64,000 nt of DNA. Origin: an uncultured bacterium. GTDB lineage: Bacteria; Elusimicrobiota; Elusimicrobia; Elusimicrobiales; Elusimicrobiaceae. Made by a program: the position numbers and the translations under genes. The stretch is taken from assembly GCA_949291515.1 (NCBI GenBank), contig CASEVY010000004.1, forward strand, positions 1-64,000. Direction: 5' to 3'. Positions 1 through 8,788 of the stretch are shown in pieces (within the stretch, counting starts at the first letter, position 1; every line of letters starts with the position of its first letter). The notes below the pieces were generated by a model, which was not told the origin of the DNA, made no database searches, and saw only the letters and a list, made by a program, of their open reading frames with translations.

Positions 1-1
1 G

Positions 2-73
2 CTTCCGTTTGACAGGAACCCTTTAGATGAAAGGGTGGCGCAAATGAGAGGTAGTGGGAACTACTTAAAGTAG
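2..73 (+). CDS. C-terminal end of an unidentified protein (partial)
   Basis: The window opens inside what looks like the last 23 codons of a plus-strand gene, ending LPFDRNPLDERVAQMRG... with TAG at 71-73 followed at once by a second TAG. A strong hairpin terminator begins 40 bases after the stop, which is the arrangement expected for a real gene end. Too little is visible to name a family. The alternative is that this is the 3' part of a non-coding RNA. Confidence 0.4.
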   Translation, partial: LPFDRNPLDERVAQMRGSGNYLK

Positions 74-112
74 TAGCTAGTATAGTGAGGGGTATGCCCG
101 TATTGTGAAAAA

Positions 113-137
113 CCCCCGGCTAGGCCGGGGGATTTTT
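113..137 (+). terminator. Rho-independent terminator
   Basis: CCCCCGGC (113-120), loop TAG, GCCGGGGG (124-131), then ATTTTTATTT. It ends the gene whose tail opens the window. A decayed look-alike lies near 23254-23278. Confidence 0.85.
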
Positions 138-625
138 ATTTGTTTGGCGCTGGCGCATAAAAGAATTTAACAAAGAAAACGAGTAAAGCCAAAAATGTCT
201 TTGTTTAACGGTAATGACGGTTAAGAAAACATAGTATTAAGCGAATAAATAAAATCTTTATATGCCTTTAGATACATCGCAATGCAATATAATAAAAAAA
301 GCTGTTTCACATAGATATGGCGGCCCCAAAATGGCCTTCGGATATTCCCGCCGACTTTGACGCCATAGAGTAAACTGCTAAACGATCGGTTGGGGCGTCC
401 CCGCCAAGGAAAGGCAAACAAATAAAATATTTATTGTCGGCTAAGAAAACGGTCCCAGAGAAATAAAAGAGATTAAATCCCGGTTAAAGGGGGATTTGTT
501 TGCCGTTTTAAATTGGCGTATAAAATGCTGATAGAGGTTTAGTCTTTCGATAGTAAACGGTTCCCGCGGTTAGTTTTTTGGGGGAAAATTCCGATAATTC
601 TTTAAAAGGGTGTAAAACCGCAAAC
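138..625. other. Intergenic stretch with no supported gene
   Basis: About 490 bases between two terminators. It holds a 66-codon open frame on the minus strand (221-421, TTG start) with no ribosome binding site and no recognisable motif. I see no RNA gene, repeat or promoter I could defend. Confidence 0.5.
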
Positions 626-649
626 AAAAAACCCCGCCGTAAAGCGGGG
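626..649 (-). terminator. Terminator of the pyrimidine phosphorylase gene
   Basis: CCCCGC (632-637) and GCGGGG (644-649) form a stem with a 6-base loop. On the minus strand it is followed by a run of six T (626-631), 27 bases after the stop codon of the gene at 676-1989. Confidence 0.85.
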
Positions 650-675
650 CTTAATATTGTTTAAACATAGGGAAA

Positions 676-1989
676 TTATTTTATAATTTCCTTCACTATA
701 GGTTCTTTCTTTACTTTTGCGCTCTTTATGGCAAGGGCTTTGTTAAAGAGCTCTACGCCTGCGGCAAGCCTTTTCTTGTCGGAGGCGTAAATCCTGGCGA
801 TAACATCTCCTTTTTTTACCTGATCGCCGTATTTCTTTTCCAGCCAGATGCCGGCGCCGTAGTCGATTTCGTCTTCCATCTTATCCCTGCCCGCTCCGAG
901 CAGTACTGCGGCCTGCCCGCAGAGTTTGGCGTCCATTTCGGCGATATAGCCGTTCTTTTCCGCTTTGACAAGATGTTCAAACTTGGCGTTTTTAAGATAT
1001 TTTTCGGGATTGTCGACTATATCCGGGTTTCCGCCCTGCCATTTGATAATCTGCTTGAATTTTTCGGCCGCTTCTCCGTTTTGCAGATAAGTTTCCAAGA
1101 GCGCTTTTGCCTTTTTGACGTCTTTTGTTTTACCGCTTATCAAAAGCATTTGGGCGGCGGTTTCCAAGAGGAGATCGTAGAAGTCCGGCGCGATGTTCTT
1201 ATCTCCGTTTAATATCTTTATGCTTTGCAGCATTTCGTTGCTGTTGCCGATGGCCCTGCCCAAAGGGCGGCGCATATCGGTTATCAGCGCGCGGCAGTTA
1301 AGGCCCATAAGTTTGGCAGTGCGCACCAAGCCTTTGGCGAGTTTTTTGCTGTCCTCGTATTTCTGCATAAACGCGCCGGAGCCGAATTTGACGTCCATAA
1401 GCAGGCTGTCTACGCCTTCTGCGTATTTCTTGGAAAGAATACTGGCGGTAATTAATGGCCTGCTTTCGACAGTGCCGGTAGCGTCCCTGAGGGAATAGAG
1501 TTTTTTGTCCGCGGGCGCCAAATCGGCCGTTTGCCCGAACATACAGACGCCTATCTCTTTTATCTGCTTATATATTTGTTTTACCGGTGTTCTTACGTTG
1601 AAATTTTTAATTGATTCCAATTTGTCCAGCGTGCCGCCGGTATGGCCCAGCCCGCGGCCCGACATCATCGGCACCGCTACGCCCGCACAGGCTACAAGCG
1701 GGGCCAGCGGAATGGAAATGCCGTCGCCTACGCCGCCGGTGGAATGTTTGTCGGTTTTGGGTATTTTTACGTCTTTGAAGTTTAGTCTGTCGCCGGAGTC
1801 GGCCATAGCCTTGGTAAACATTGCTGTTTCCTTGTCACTGAGAGGATTTGCGAATGCCGCCATAAGGAAAGCCGATAACTGATAATCCGGTACTGTTCCC
1901 TTTGCGGCGCCTTGCGCTATAAGATTAAATTCCTCTTGATTTAAAGGAAGGCCGTCTCTCTTTTTGATGATTATGTCTAACATTCTCAT
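676..1989 (-). CDS. deoA: Pyrimidine-nucleoside (thymidine) phosphorylase
   Basis: Cytoplasmic enzyme of nucleoside salvage. It splits thymidine, and in the broader family uridine or deoxyuridine, with phosphate to give free base and (deoxy)ribose 1-phosphate. The 437-residue length is normal. KHSTGG lies at 81-86 and SGRGLGHTGGT at 110-120. R168, S183 and K187 fall at the positions known to bind the pyrimidine base in the Geobacillus enzyme. The ATG at 1989 has GGAG nine bases upstream, which favours it over the Met two codons further in. The gene stands alone, divergent from the Aas-type gene. Sequence cannot separate thymidine-specific from broad pyrimidine phosphorylase, so the symbol is approximate. 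Confidence 0.93.
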   Translation of the reverse strand: MRMLDIIIKKRDGLPLNQEEFNLIAQGAAKGTVPDYQLSAFLMAAFANPLSDKETAMFTKAMADSGDRLNFKDVKIPKTDKHSTGGVGDGISIPLAPLVACAGVAVPMMSGRGLGHTGGTLDKLESIKNFNVRTPVKQIYKQIKEIGVCMFGQTADLAPADKKLYSLRDATGTVESRPLITASILSKKYAEGVDSLLMDVKFGSGAFMQKYEDSKKLAKGLVRTAKLMGLNCRALITDMRRPLGRAIGNSNEMLQSIKILNGDKNIAPDFYDLLLETAAQMLLISGKTKDVKKAKALLETYLQNGEAAEKFKQIIKWQGGNPDIVDNPEKYLKNAKFEHLVKAEKNGYIAEMDAKLCGQAAVLLGAGRDKMEDEIDYGAGIWLEKKYGDQVKKGDVIARIYASDKKRLAAGVELFNKALAIKSAKVKKEPIVKEIIK

Positions 1990-2196
1990 AAATACACGCT
2001 CCGTTGCTTTAAATAATAAACATTAACGACACTATCGGTAACAAGCAGTCTAACATTTATTTACGTAAATTGCCACCCCCGACGTGCTTTTCGTCGTGTG
2101 ATTTGGCGCAGGTGAAGTTTTTTGTTTAGTGCGGAATGAAAGTGAGCCGCAATTGTTTTTTTGCCTTAACGAAAGTTTTTATTTTATACAATCTTA

Positions 2197-2202
2197 TATA
2201 AT
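2197..2202 (+). promoter_or_regulatory. Putative -10 box of the Aas-type gene
   Basis: TATAAT lies about 18 bases before the GTG start at 2221. No convincing -35 hexamer is seen at the right distance. It would give a leader of about 12 bases that carries GGGAGG. Confidence 0.45.
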
Positions 2203-2220
2203 AGTGACAAGGGAGGCAGC

Positions 2221-5200
2221 GTGCGAAAATTATTAAAGGTTTTTGTCAAAAAGGATTTCATCTCTTTGTTTTGGGCTTGCTCGGCGGGCTCGTTCGGCGA
2301 CAATATGCTGAGGACTGCTTTTGCCGCTTTTATAGCTTTCAATCTTAATTCTTTCGGATACAGACAGTATACCTTTTACATAGCGGCGGCATTGATGTTC
2401 TATATGCTGCCGTTTTTTATTTTCTCGGGTATTAGCGGGCAGGTAAGCGACAAATTTTCCAAGGCTAAAGTAATTCGCGCCGTAAAATTTACGGAGATAA
2501 TTTCCGCCCTTTTGGCCGCATTCGGCTTTTACGTAAAGAGCCCTTCGTTCCTGCTTGGCGTGATTTTTATACTGGGCACGCAGGGCGCGTTTTTGACTCC
2601 GGTAAAATATGCCGTAATCCCGCAGATAGTAAGGCGCGAACAGCTGGTATACGCCAACAGCATAATAGAGGCGGGGCGATATCTTTCCATTTTGGCCGGT
2701 ACGCTGCTGGGGCTGTTGTTTGCCAAAAGCCCGAGCTTGGGCCTTAATGTTTCCTGTCCTACGATGATAGCAGTGTCTTTGGCGGGTTTTGGCGCTTCAC
2801 TGTTTATGACGGTTAAAGAAGGCTCCAAGCCGGACTTGCCGCTGGACGCGAATATCTTTAAGAGTTTATACAAAACCGCCAAATTATGCATTAAGGACAA
2901 AAATATCTTCCTTTGTATGTTGGCGATAGGCTGGTTTTGGGTATTGGGCGCGATATTTATAATGCAGCTGCCGGATTTGTCAAAGAGTATTTTGCACGCC
3001 GACGATAAAGTGCTTAATTATATGCTCGCTCTTTTTACCTGCAGCGTAGCACTAGGCGCGCTTTTGTGCAGGAAACTTCTAAAAGCCTCAATAAGCGTAA
3101 AATATCTGCCTTTGAGTATGATAGTAATGTCTGCCGCGATGCTGGATTTGTCTTGGGCGATACTTAGCGCGCAGAGCTCTATGGACGTGATAAATCTGCG
3201 CTCTTTCATCTCCACCTTCGGCGGGCTTAGGATATCTTTGGATATATGTCTTATTTCCCTGTGCGCGGGCCTTTACATAGTGCCTTTGATAAGTTTACTG
3301 CAAGTGTTTTCTTCATCTTCGATGCGTGGCAGAGCTTTTGGCGCAAGCACTTTTTTAAACGCTTTTGCCGTACTTTTGGCCAGCTTGGCCAGTTTGATAC
3401 TCTTGACTTTCGGGTTCGGCACGCCTTTGATAATAATGATATTGGCGCTGCTCAACATAGCGGGCGCGGTATATATCTGCAAACTGCTGCCCGATTATGT
3501 TTTGCGTTCCGCACTGTTTTTTATTTTAAATTCGCTTTATACGATAAAAGTTAAAGGTATGGACAATTACCGCGCGGCGGGCGGGCGCACATTGATTATA
3601 GCCAATAACAATTCTTTTCTGGACCCTTTGATAATGGCCGCTTTCCTGCCTGACGACATAGCCTTCGTGGTGGACAGCACCGTCGCCAAGAGGTTTTGGG
3701 TGAGGATATTCCTGCGTTTTATCCGCCACTATCCGGTGGATCCGACTAACGCTATGTCGGTAAAGACGATAATAGACGAAGTTAAAAAAGGCCGCAAGGT
3801 TATAATCTTCCCCGAAGGCCGCATATCTACGACGGGCGGCGTAATGAAGATTTACCACGGCCCCGCGATGATAGCCGAAAAGAGCGGCGCCAAAATACTG
3901 CCGATGTTTGTGCAGGGCACGCAGTATTCGCGCTTTGCCTATTTTGGGCGCAAGCTGAGGCATAGGCCTGATGTGGAGTTTTCCCTCAACATAATGCCCG
4001 CGGTCAAATTGGATTTGCCGGGCCATCTTAAGAGCAGGGAACGCCGCTATAAGGCCGAAGATAAAGTCTACGATCTTATGACCGATATGCGTTACAGAAG
4101 TGCCAATATAGACATTACTTTGGTGCGCGCGCTTATGGAATCGACCGATTTCGCTGGAAGAGGCCTCAGGGCTTTGGAAGACGTCAACAGAAAAGGGATA
4201 GACTTTGGCACGCTTCTTACGGGTATGTTCCTGCTGGGCAAAAAATTCTGTTCTTTTACTTCAGATGGCGAATTTACCGGAGTGCTGCTGCCTAATATGA
4301 ATGCGTGCGCGGTAACGATATTCGGACTGATGGCTTACGGCAGAGTGCCCGCGATGATAAACTTCTCTTCAGGCGTAAAGAATATACTTTCGGCCTGCAA
4401 GTCGGCCGATATTAAGACGGTTATAACTTCAAAATTGTTTATAGCCAAAGGCGGCTTGGAAAGCGTGCGCGACGCCATAGAAAAGGCGGGCGTAAGGATA
4501 GTATATCTGGAGGATATTCAAAAAGAAATAACCCTCTTTGACAAATTAAAGGCTTTGGTAAAGTCGAATTTTCCCTATTTCTCTTATAATCGGGCATGCA
4601 AGAATCAAGATCCGCATAGCCCAGCAGTGGTCCTTTTTACCAGCGGGTCGGAGGGTGTGCCGAAGGGCGTGGTGTTAAGCCACCGCAATATAAACGCGAA
4701 CAGGTGCCAGCTTTCAAGCGTGATATCTTACGGGCTGGAGGATAAATTCTTCAACGCTTTGCCGATGTTCCATTCCTTCGGGCTGGTGTGCGGCTTGTTT
4801 ATGCCGCTTTTGAGCGGGGCTTCGGTCTTTTTGTATCCGTCGCCGCTGCATTACAAGATAGTGCCGGAACTGGTATACGACAGGAACGCTACGGTAATTT
4901 TCGGTACGGATACCTTCCTTAACGCTTACGGAAGAACTGCCCACCCTTACGACTTTTACAGTTTAAGATACGCCGCCGTAGGCGCGGAAAAGTTAAAAGA
5001 CGAAACTTTCAAATTATGGTCGGAGAAGTTCGGCATAAGGATACTTGAGGCTTACGGCGCGACGGAAATGTCGCCCGGCATTTCCTTTACCACGCCTATG
5101 TATTTTAAGAGGGGAACCGTCGGCAGGATATTCCCCGGCATTGAGTATCGTTTGGAAAAAATACCCGGCATAGAAGAAGGCGGACGCCTTTGGGTTAAAG

Positions 5201-5646
5201 GCGATAATGTAATGCTGGGGTATTTGAAAGAGGATAATCCCGGTGTGATACAGCCGCCGGAAAACGGCTGGTACGATACCGGCGACATTGTGGACTTTGA
5301 CGACGACGGTTTTATAACGATAAAAGGCCGCGCCAAACGCTTTGCCAAAATAGCGGGCGAAATGGTGTCTTTAAGCGCGGTGGAGACGGCTCTGACGCAG
5401 CTTTGGCCGCAGTATATGCAGGCGGTGGTGCGCGCGCCCGACGCCAAAAAAGGCGAGCAGCTTGTAGCTTATACCACCAATCCCGAAGCGAAAGCCTCCG
5501 AAATACAGGAGTATTTTAAAGAGAACGGATTTAGCGAACTTTGGGTGCCCAAACGTTTAAACATAGTGGAAAGCCTGCCCATAATGGGCAACGGCAAGGT
5601 CGATTATGTAACTTTGCAGGAAAGGACCGATAAAGAAAACGTTTAA
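2221..5646 (+). CDS. aas: Aas-type fusion: lysophospholipid transporter + acyltransferase + acyl-ACP synthetase
   Basis: An inner-membrane, three-part protein of 1141 residues. Residues 1-415 are an LplT-like major-facilitator transporter with about 12 membrane segments. Residues 430-620 are a PlsC-type acyltransferase. Residues 640-1141 are an AMP-forming acyl-ACP synthetase. In this family the parts import lysophospholipids and re-acylate them. The synthetase part looks complete: TSGSEGVPKG (807-816), YGATE, YDTGD, and the adenylation lysine in NGKVDY (K1126). The acyltransferase part keeps FPEGR, but its first motif reads NNNSFLD (462-468), so the catalytic His of HX4D is Asn463. Start is GTG with GGGAGG five bases upstream. 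It may therefore no longer transfer acyl groups. Confidence 0.9.
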   Translation: MRKLLKVFVKKDFISLFWACSAGSFGDNMLRTAFAAFIAFNLNSFGYRQYTFYIAAALMFYMLPFFIFSGISGQVSDKFSKAKVIRAVKFTEIISALLAAFGFYVKSPSFLLGVIFILGTQGAFLTPVKYAVIPQIVRREQLVYANSIIEAGRYLSILAGTLLGLLFAKSPSLGLNVSCPTMIAVSLAGFGASLFMTVKEGSKPDLPLDANIFKSLYKTAKLCIKDKNIFLCMLAIGWFWVLGAIFIMQLPDLSKSILHADDKVLNYMLALFTCSVALGALLCRKLLKASISVKYLPLSMIVMSAAMLDLSWAILSAQSSMDVINLRSFISTFGGLRISLDICLISLCAGLYIVPLISLLQVFSSSSMRGRAFGASTFLNAFAVLLASLASLILLTFGFGTPLIIMILALLNIAGAVYICKLLPDYVLRSALFFILNSLYTIKVKGMDNYRAAGGRTLIIANNNSFLDPLIMAAFLPDDIAFVVDSTVAKRFWVRIFLRFIRHYPVDPTNAMSVKTIIDEVKKGRKVIIFPEGRISTTGGVMKIYHGPAMIAEKSGAKILPMFVQGTQYSRFAYFGRKLRHRPDVEFSLNIMPAVKLDLPGHLKSRERRYKAEDKVYDLMTDMRYRSANIDITLVRALMESTDFAGRGLRALEDVNRKGIDFGTLLTGMFLLGKKFCSFTSDGEFTGVLLPNMNACAVTIFGLMAYGRVPAMINFSSGVKNILSACKSADIKTVITSKLFIAKGGLESVRDAIEKAGVRIVYLEDIQKEITLFDKLKALVKSNFPYFSYNRACKNQDPHSPAVVLFTSGSEGVPKGVVLSHRNINANRCQLSSVISYGLEDKFFNALPMFHSFGLVCGLFMPLLSGASVFLYPSPLHYKIVPELVYDRNATVIFGTDTFLNAYGRTAHPYDFYSLRYAAVGAEKLKDETFKLWSEKFGIRILEAYGATEMSPGISFTTPMYFKRGTVGRIFPGIEYRLEKIPGIEEGGRLWVKGDNVMLGYLKEDNPGVIQPPENGWYDTGDIVDFDDDGFITIKGRAKRFAKIAGEMVSLSAVETALTQLWPQYMQAVVRAPDAKKGEQLVAYTTNPEAKASEIQEYFKENGFSELWVPKRLNIVESLPIMGNGKVDYVTLQERTDKENV

Positions 5647-5680
5647 AATCGGCGGCTGTCAAAAAGCAAGTCTTTTATTT

Positions 5681-5722
5681 GCCGCGTTCGGACTTTATGT
5701 TTGTCCGCGCGCGGCTTTTATT
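5681..5722 (+). terminator. Terminator of the Aas-type gene
   Basis: GCCGCGTTCGGAC (5681-5693) pairs with GTCCGCGCGCGGC (5703-5715), with two internal mismatches, and is followed by TTTTATTTTA. The T tract runs into the end of the convergent carbonic anhydrase gene. Confidence 0.7.
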
Positions 5723-6356
5723 TTATAAGCTCAAAAGAGTCTTTTTCCGGGTCGTAGAGGCTTAAGGAAAATTCCTTGATGTCGAACATCATCGCGTGTA
5801 TTTTGACAGCCTTTTCCGATACGGCCTGCGCAACGCAGGGGAAAGTAAGAAGATTCCTTATGGATATTTTTAAGGCTTCTTTTTCGCATAGTTCGGCTTT
5901 TTGCTTTGGCGTAAGATTTTTGCACGAGGATTCGGCCGCGGCCAAAGCGGGCTTGGCTATTTCCATCCACTTGTCGATAAAATCCGTATGGGAATGTTCT
6001 TCGTTTTGACGCTCTGTCAACGCAGCTATTCCGCCGCAGCCTTTATGGCCCATTATTATGATATGCTTGACTTTAAGGTGCAGGACGGCATATTCTATCG
6101 CGGCGCTTGTCGCGTGATAGGAGGTGTGGCTGGTGTCATATGGCGGAACAAGCCCCGCTATGTTGCGGGTTATGAACATTTCGCCCGGTTCTGCTTGCAT
6201 TATTATATTGGGCACCACTCTGGAATCGCAGCAGGATATTACCAGCGTCTGCGGGTTTTGGCCCAGGTGCAGATCTCGGAAGAACTCCTTTCTGAAGGAA
6301 GAGTTTTCCCTAAATGTTCTATAACCGCTCAATAGTTTTTCAAATGCGTCGTCCAT
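5718..6356 (-). CDS. Beta-class carbonic anhydrase
   Basis: Cytoplasmic zinc enzyme that interconverts CO2 and bicarbonate, supplying bicarbonate for carboxylation and helping pH control. The 212-residue length is typical. The zinc and active-site residues are present: C42, D44 and R46 in SCCDSR, and H104 and C107 in GHKGCGG. The gene stands alone. The ATG has no Shine-Dalgarno sequence; instead TAAAAT sits exactly six bases before it (6363-6368, minus strand), suggesting a leaderless transcript. The second Cys in SCCDSR is unusual but harmless. Confidence 0.94.
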   Translation of the reverse strand: MDDAFEKLLSGYRTFRENSSFRKEFFRDLHLGQNPQTLVISCCDSRVVPNIIMQAEPGEMFITRNIAGLVPPYDTSHTSYHATSAAIEYAVLHLKVKHIIIMGHKGCGGIAALTERQNEEHSHTDFIDKWMEIAKPALAAAESSCKNLTPKQKAELCEKEALKISIRNLLTFPCVAQAVSEKAVKIHAMMFDIKEFSLSLYDPEKDSFELIK

Positions 6357-6362
6357 AAATAT

Positions 6363-6368
6363 ATTTTA
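6363..6368 (-). promoter_or_regulatory. -10 box placed for a leaderless transcript (carbonic anhydrase)
   Basis: TAAAAT, then ATATTT, then the ATG at 6356. No Shine-Dalgarno sequence. The first base of the ATG falls where transcription should start. Confidence 0.4.
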
Positions 6369-6460
6369 CTTTTTATCGCGCGCAATTGGGCGGGCTTTGA
6401 TAAAAATGTTAAACAAAAGGGGGAAAATATATATAATAATAAAATGATTGGGAGGTGCCT

Positions 6461-7126
6461 ATGCATAAAACAATAAAACTTATTTTTGCGTTTTCTTTAA
6501 TAGCCGTTATGACGGCGGCTTGTGCCAAAAAAGATACTGCCGCGCCCGCGCAGGAACAAACTGCCGCCGTGGCTCAAACGCAAGCGGATAACAACGCGGA
6601 GGAGAATATAATGTACGTACTTTTGAAAACCAGTAAAGGCGATATAGTTTTGGAACTGGATTCCAAAAACGCGCCCGAAACTACGGAAAATTTCGTCCAA
6701 TACGTTAAGGACGGTCATTACGACGGCACGATTTTCCACAGAGTTATAAAGGATTTTATGATACAAGGCGGCGGAATGGATGCCCAAATGAAGGAACGCT
6801 CAACCAGAGCTCCTATTATGAACGAAGCCGACAACGGCCTTAAAAACAACAAATACACCATAGCTATGGCCCGTACGTCCGATCCCGATTCCGCTACGGC
6901 GCAATTCTTTATCAATACCAACGATAACGACTTCCTTAACTTTAAGTCCCAGACGATACAAGGTTGGGGCTATGCGGTATTCGGCAAAGTGGTAAGCGGA
7001 AGCGAAGTCGTGGACGCGATAGAAGTTGTGCCTACCACCAGGCGCTTCCCGCATGACGACGTGCCCGTAGAGCCGGTGGTAATCGAAAAAGCCGAAATCC
7101 TTGAGGATTACACGCCCGCCAAGTAA
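6461..7126 (+). CDS. Cyclophilin-type peptidyl-prolyl isomerase, lipoprotein
   Basis: A 221-residue exported lipoprotein that should speed proline cis-trans isomerisation during folding of envelope proteins. The N-terminus is a lipoprotein signal ending TAAC with the lipidated Cys at 21. A Gln/Ala-rich spacer follows, then a cyclophilin domain from about residue 50, with [13 protein letters not shown] (92-104) including the catalytic Arg94. I chose the ATG at 6461 because GGAGG lies five bases upstream; an in-frame GTG at 6455 overlaps that site. A TATAAT-rich stretch precedes it. It is a single gene with its own terminator. Confidence 0.92.
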   Translation: MHKTIKLIFAFSLIAVMTAACAKKDTAAPAQEQTAAVAQTQADNNAEENIMYVLLKTSKGDIVLELDSKNAPETTENFVQYVKDGHYDGTIFHRVIKDFMIQGGGMDAQMKERSTRAPIMNEADNGLKNNKYTIAMARTSDPDSATAQFFINTNDNDFLNFKSQTIQGWGYAVFGKVVSGSEVVDAIEVVPTTRRFPHDDVPVEPVVIEKAEILEDYTPAK

Positions 7127-7145
7127 GATTTTTTCATAACAAAAC

Positions 7146-7179
7146 ACCGCGCGCCAAAATTCGGCGCGCGGTATTTTTT
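7146..7179 (+). terminator. Terminator of the cyclophilin gene
   Basis: ACCGCGCGCC (7146-7155) and GGCGCGCGGT (7163-7172) form a 10-bp stem, followed by ATTTTTTA. Confidence 0.85.
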
Positions 7180-7227
7180 ATCTCAGATAAGTTTTGGTAA
7201 ATAAATTTAAAGAAGTAGTTGTAAAAG

Positions 7228-7260
7228 TCAAAAAAAGAGGCTCGTTAAATGAGCCTCTTT
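7228..7260 (-). terminator. Terminator of the tRNA-Asn transcript
   Basis: AAAGAGGCTC (7234-7243) and GAGCCTCTTT (7251-7260) pair with a 7-base loop. On the minus strand a T-rich run follows. It lies 57 bases past the tRNA 3' end. Confidence 0.75.
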
Positions 7261-7316
7261 TCTAAAATATTCTCTAAGACAGCCGCACTTTAAGCCACAC
7301 CTTAGAGGTAAATCCA

Positions 7317-7388
7317 CTCCTCGGATAGGACTCGAACCTATAACCTATCGGTTAACAGCCGATCGCTCCACCATTGAGCTACCGAGGA
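7317..7388 (-). tRNA. tRNA-Asn (anticodon GTT)
   Basis: Read on the minus strand it folds as a full cloverleaf: acceptor TCCTCGG/CCGAGGA, D stem GCTC/GAGC, anticodon stem ATCGG/CCGAT with loop CTGTTAA (anticodon GTT), and T arm ATAGG-TTCGAGT-CCTAT, with discriminator G. The 3' CCA is not encoded (GTGGA follows), so it must be added by a CCA-adding enzyme. A TATAAT box lies at 7404-7409, about 16 bases upstream. Confidence 0.95.
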
Positions 7389-7520
7389 CTACATAGATAT
7401 TTTATTATAATTATCCGATTTTGTAAAGTTTTTTGTTTTTTTAACTTTTATTTTACCGTCGGACAATTTATCTATATATTTATTATATCAATTATTTTCG
7501 CTTAATGGAATATCGAAGAC

Positions 7521-7555
7521 AAAAACGGCGCCCGCATTACAAAAAGCGGGCGCCG
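7521..7555 (-). terminator. Terminator of the gene at 7578-8654
   Basis: CGGCGCCCGC (7526-7535) and GCGGGCGCCG (7546-7555) form a 10-bp stem with a 10-base loop, followed on the minus strand by TTTTTGTCTT. Confidence 0.85.
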
Positions 7556-7577
7556 ATAAATAATTTTAAGTCCTCCT

Positions 7578-8654
7578 TTATTTTACATACTCGTTAAGCG
7601 GTTTGGAACGATAAGACGGATCGGGCATTTTATCGGTGGTGACATAGCCGGGTTCGGCGTTAATGACGTCCGGCAGGCGGCCGACTATCGTCGCGCAGGT
7701 AAGTTCCACCGTAGCGGGGCGGTTTACCGTTATCCTGGTGGACGGTTCGCCTTCTATCGTCCAGTCGTTTTGGTCGAACTCGTCGGGCGCGTATACTTTG
7801 CCGATACATTCAGTTTCCAGGATTATTCCTTCTTTGGTTTTTGTCGTCACTACGGCCGACATACCGGTAGCATATCCTGCGGGTATGGTCATATTCAAGG
7901 TAGAGCTTTTAAGTTCGGCGTTATGCGTTTGTGGGACTGTTTTTTGGGTTTGCTCCGTTATGCTAAGGCCCAGCTTCTCGCACATCCAGCCGTTTACGTT
8001 CCACATATACGAAGGCAGGAAAGTGCCGTTTTCTATCATTTTGCTGCGCTGTTCTTCGCTGATATTGTCCGAGGCGGAAATTTCCTTGGCGAAAGTATCC
8101 AAATCCAGCCCCGCGCCGTGCGCTTTGGCCAGCGCTATGCCGTAATCTTCCACGTTATAGCTGGATTTGCCTTTTATTTTCTTTATCGTTTGGGTCGCGC
8201 CCGAAAGGGCCGTTATCAAGTAACCCCAAAATACGTCTTGGTATCCGCTTCCGCAGAGCGTGCAGTTATTCTTTTTTGCCAGTTCGTCTAGTTCTTTGGT
8301 AAGTTTCGGCGAGGAATTCCACGGGAAAAACGCTTCCTCGCAGGTGGATATGGCGTTGACGCCGCTTTGCGCGCATACTTTAAAAGGCTCGTATAAATCG
8401 CTGAAAAGACTTTGCGTGGTTATAATGCATATGTCGGGTTTGATTTCTTTGAGTATTTCGCCCGCTTTTTTCGCGTCGCTTACTTTGATGCCCTTATTGC
8501 CGATGTCGGCTATTTCGCCGATGTCTTTGCCGATGACTTCGGGGTTGATGTCGAAAGCGGCTACTATTTCGGCTCCTTTCTCATATACGTACCTCATGGA
8601 GTATACCGACATTTTCCCGCAGCCGTATTGCGCAACCCTCAATTTTCTTTCCAT
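7578..8654 (-). CDS. 2,4-diaminopentanoate dehydrogenase-like oxidoreductase
   Basis: A 358-residue cytoplasmic NAD(P)-dependent oxidoreductase with a Rossmann start (YGCGKM at 10-15). It resembles dihydrodipicolinate-reductase-like proteins, closest in style to 2,4-diaminopentanoate dehydrogenase, which acts in ornithine fermentation. That call is from overall pattern, not a catalytic residue I can prove. The start is the ATG at 8654: GGAGG lies nine bases upstream, whereas the in-frame GTG at 8663 directly abuts that site and cannot use it. It is monocistronic with its own terminator. None of the other ornithine-pathway genes (the aminomutase and thiolase components) are in the window, so the substrate stays open. 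Confidence 0.6.
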   Translation of the reverse strand: MERKLRVAQYGCGKMSVYSMRYVYEKGAEIVAAFDINPEVIGKDIGEIADIGNKGIKVSDAKKAGEILKEIKPDICIITTQSLFSDLYEPFKVCAQSGVNAISTCEEAFFPWNSSPKLTKELDELAKKNNCTLCGSGYQDVFWGYLITALSGATQTIKKIKGKSSYNVEDYGIALAKAHGAGLDLDTFAKEISASDNISEEQRSKMIENGTFLPSYMWNVNGWMCEKLGLSITEQTQKTVPQTHNAELKSSTLNMTIPAGYATGMSAVVTTKTKEGIILETECIGKVYAPDEFDQNDWTIEGEPSTRITVNRPATVELTCATIVGRLPDVINAEPGYVTTDKMPDPSYRSKPLNEYVK

Positions 8655-8725
8655 AAAGAACACCCTCCTTTACTGCTTTTTGGTTTACATAAAAAGTTTA
8701 CGCCGTTTTTTCCAAAAAACAAATA

Positions 8726-8760
8726 TATAAAAAATATCCCCCGTAAAAAGGGGGGATATT
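8726..8760 (-). terminator. Terminator of the amidase gene
   Basis: AAATATCCCCC (8732-8742) pairs with GGGGGATATTT, with loop GTAAAAA, followed on the minus strand by an A/T-rich tail. Confidence 0.65.
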
Positions 8761-8788
8761 TTAAGATGTTTTAGCAAGCGTGCGGACT

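Noticed and set aside
1-137. Window start as the end of a structured RNA such as RNase P or tmRNA
   Set aside because: No conserved core of those RNAs is seen; a protein end with tandem stops fits better.
221-421. 66-codon minus-strand frame in the first intergenic stretch
   Set aside because: TTG start, no ribosome site or promoter, no motif; a chance frame is more likely.
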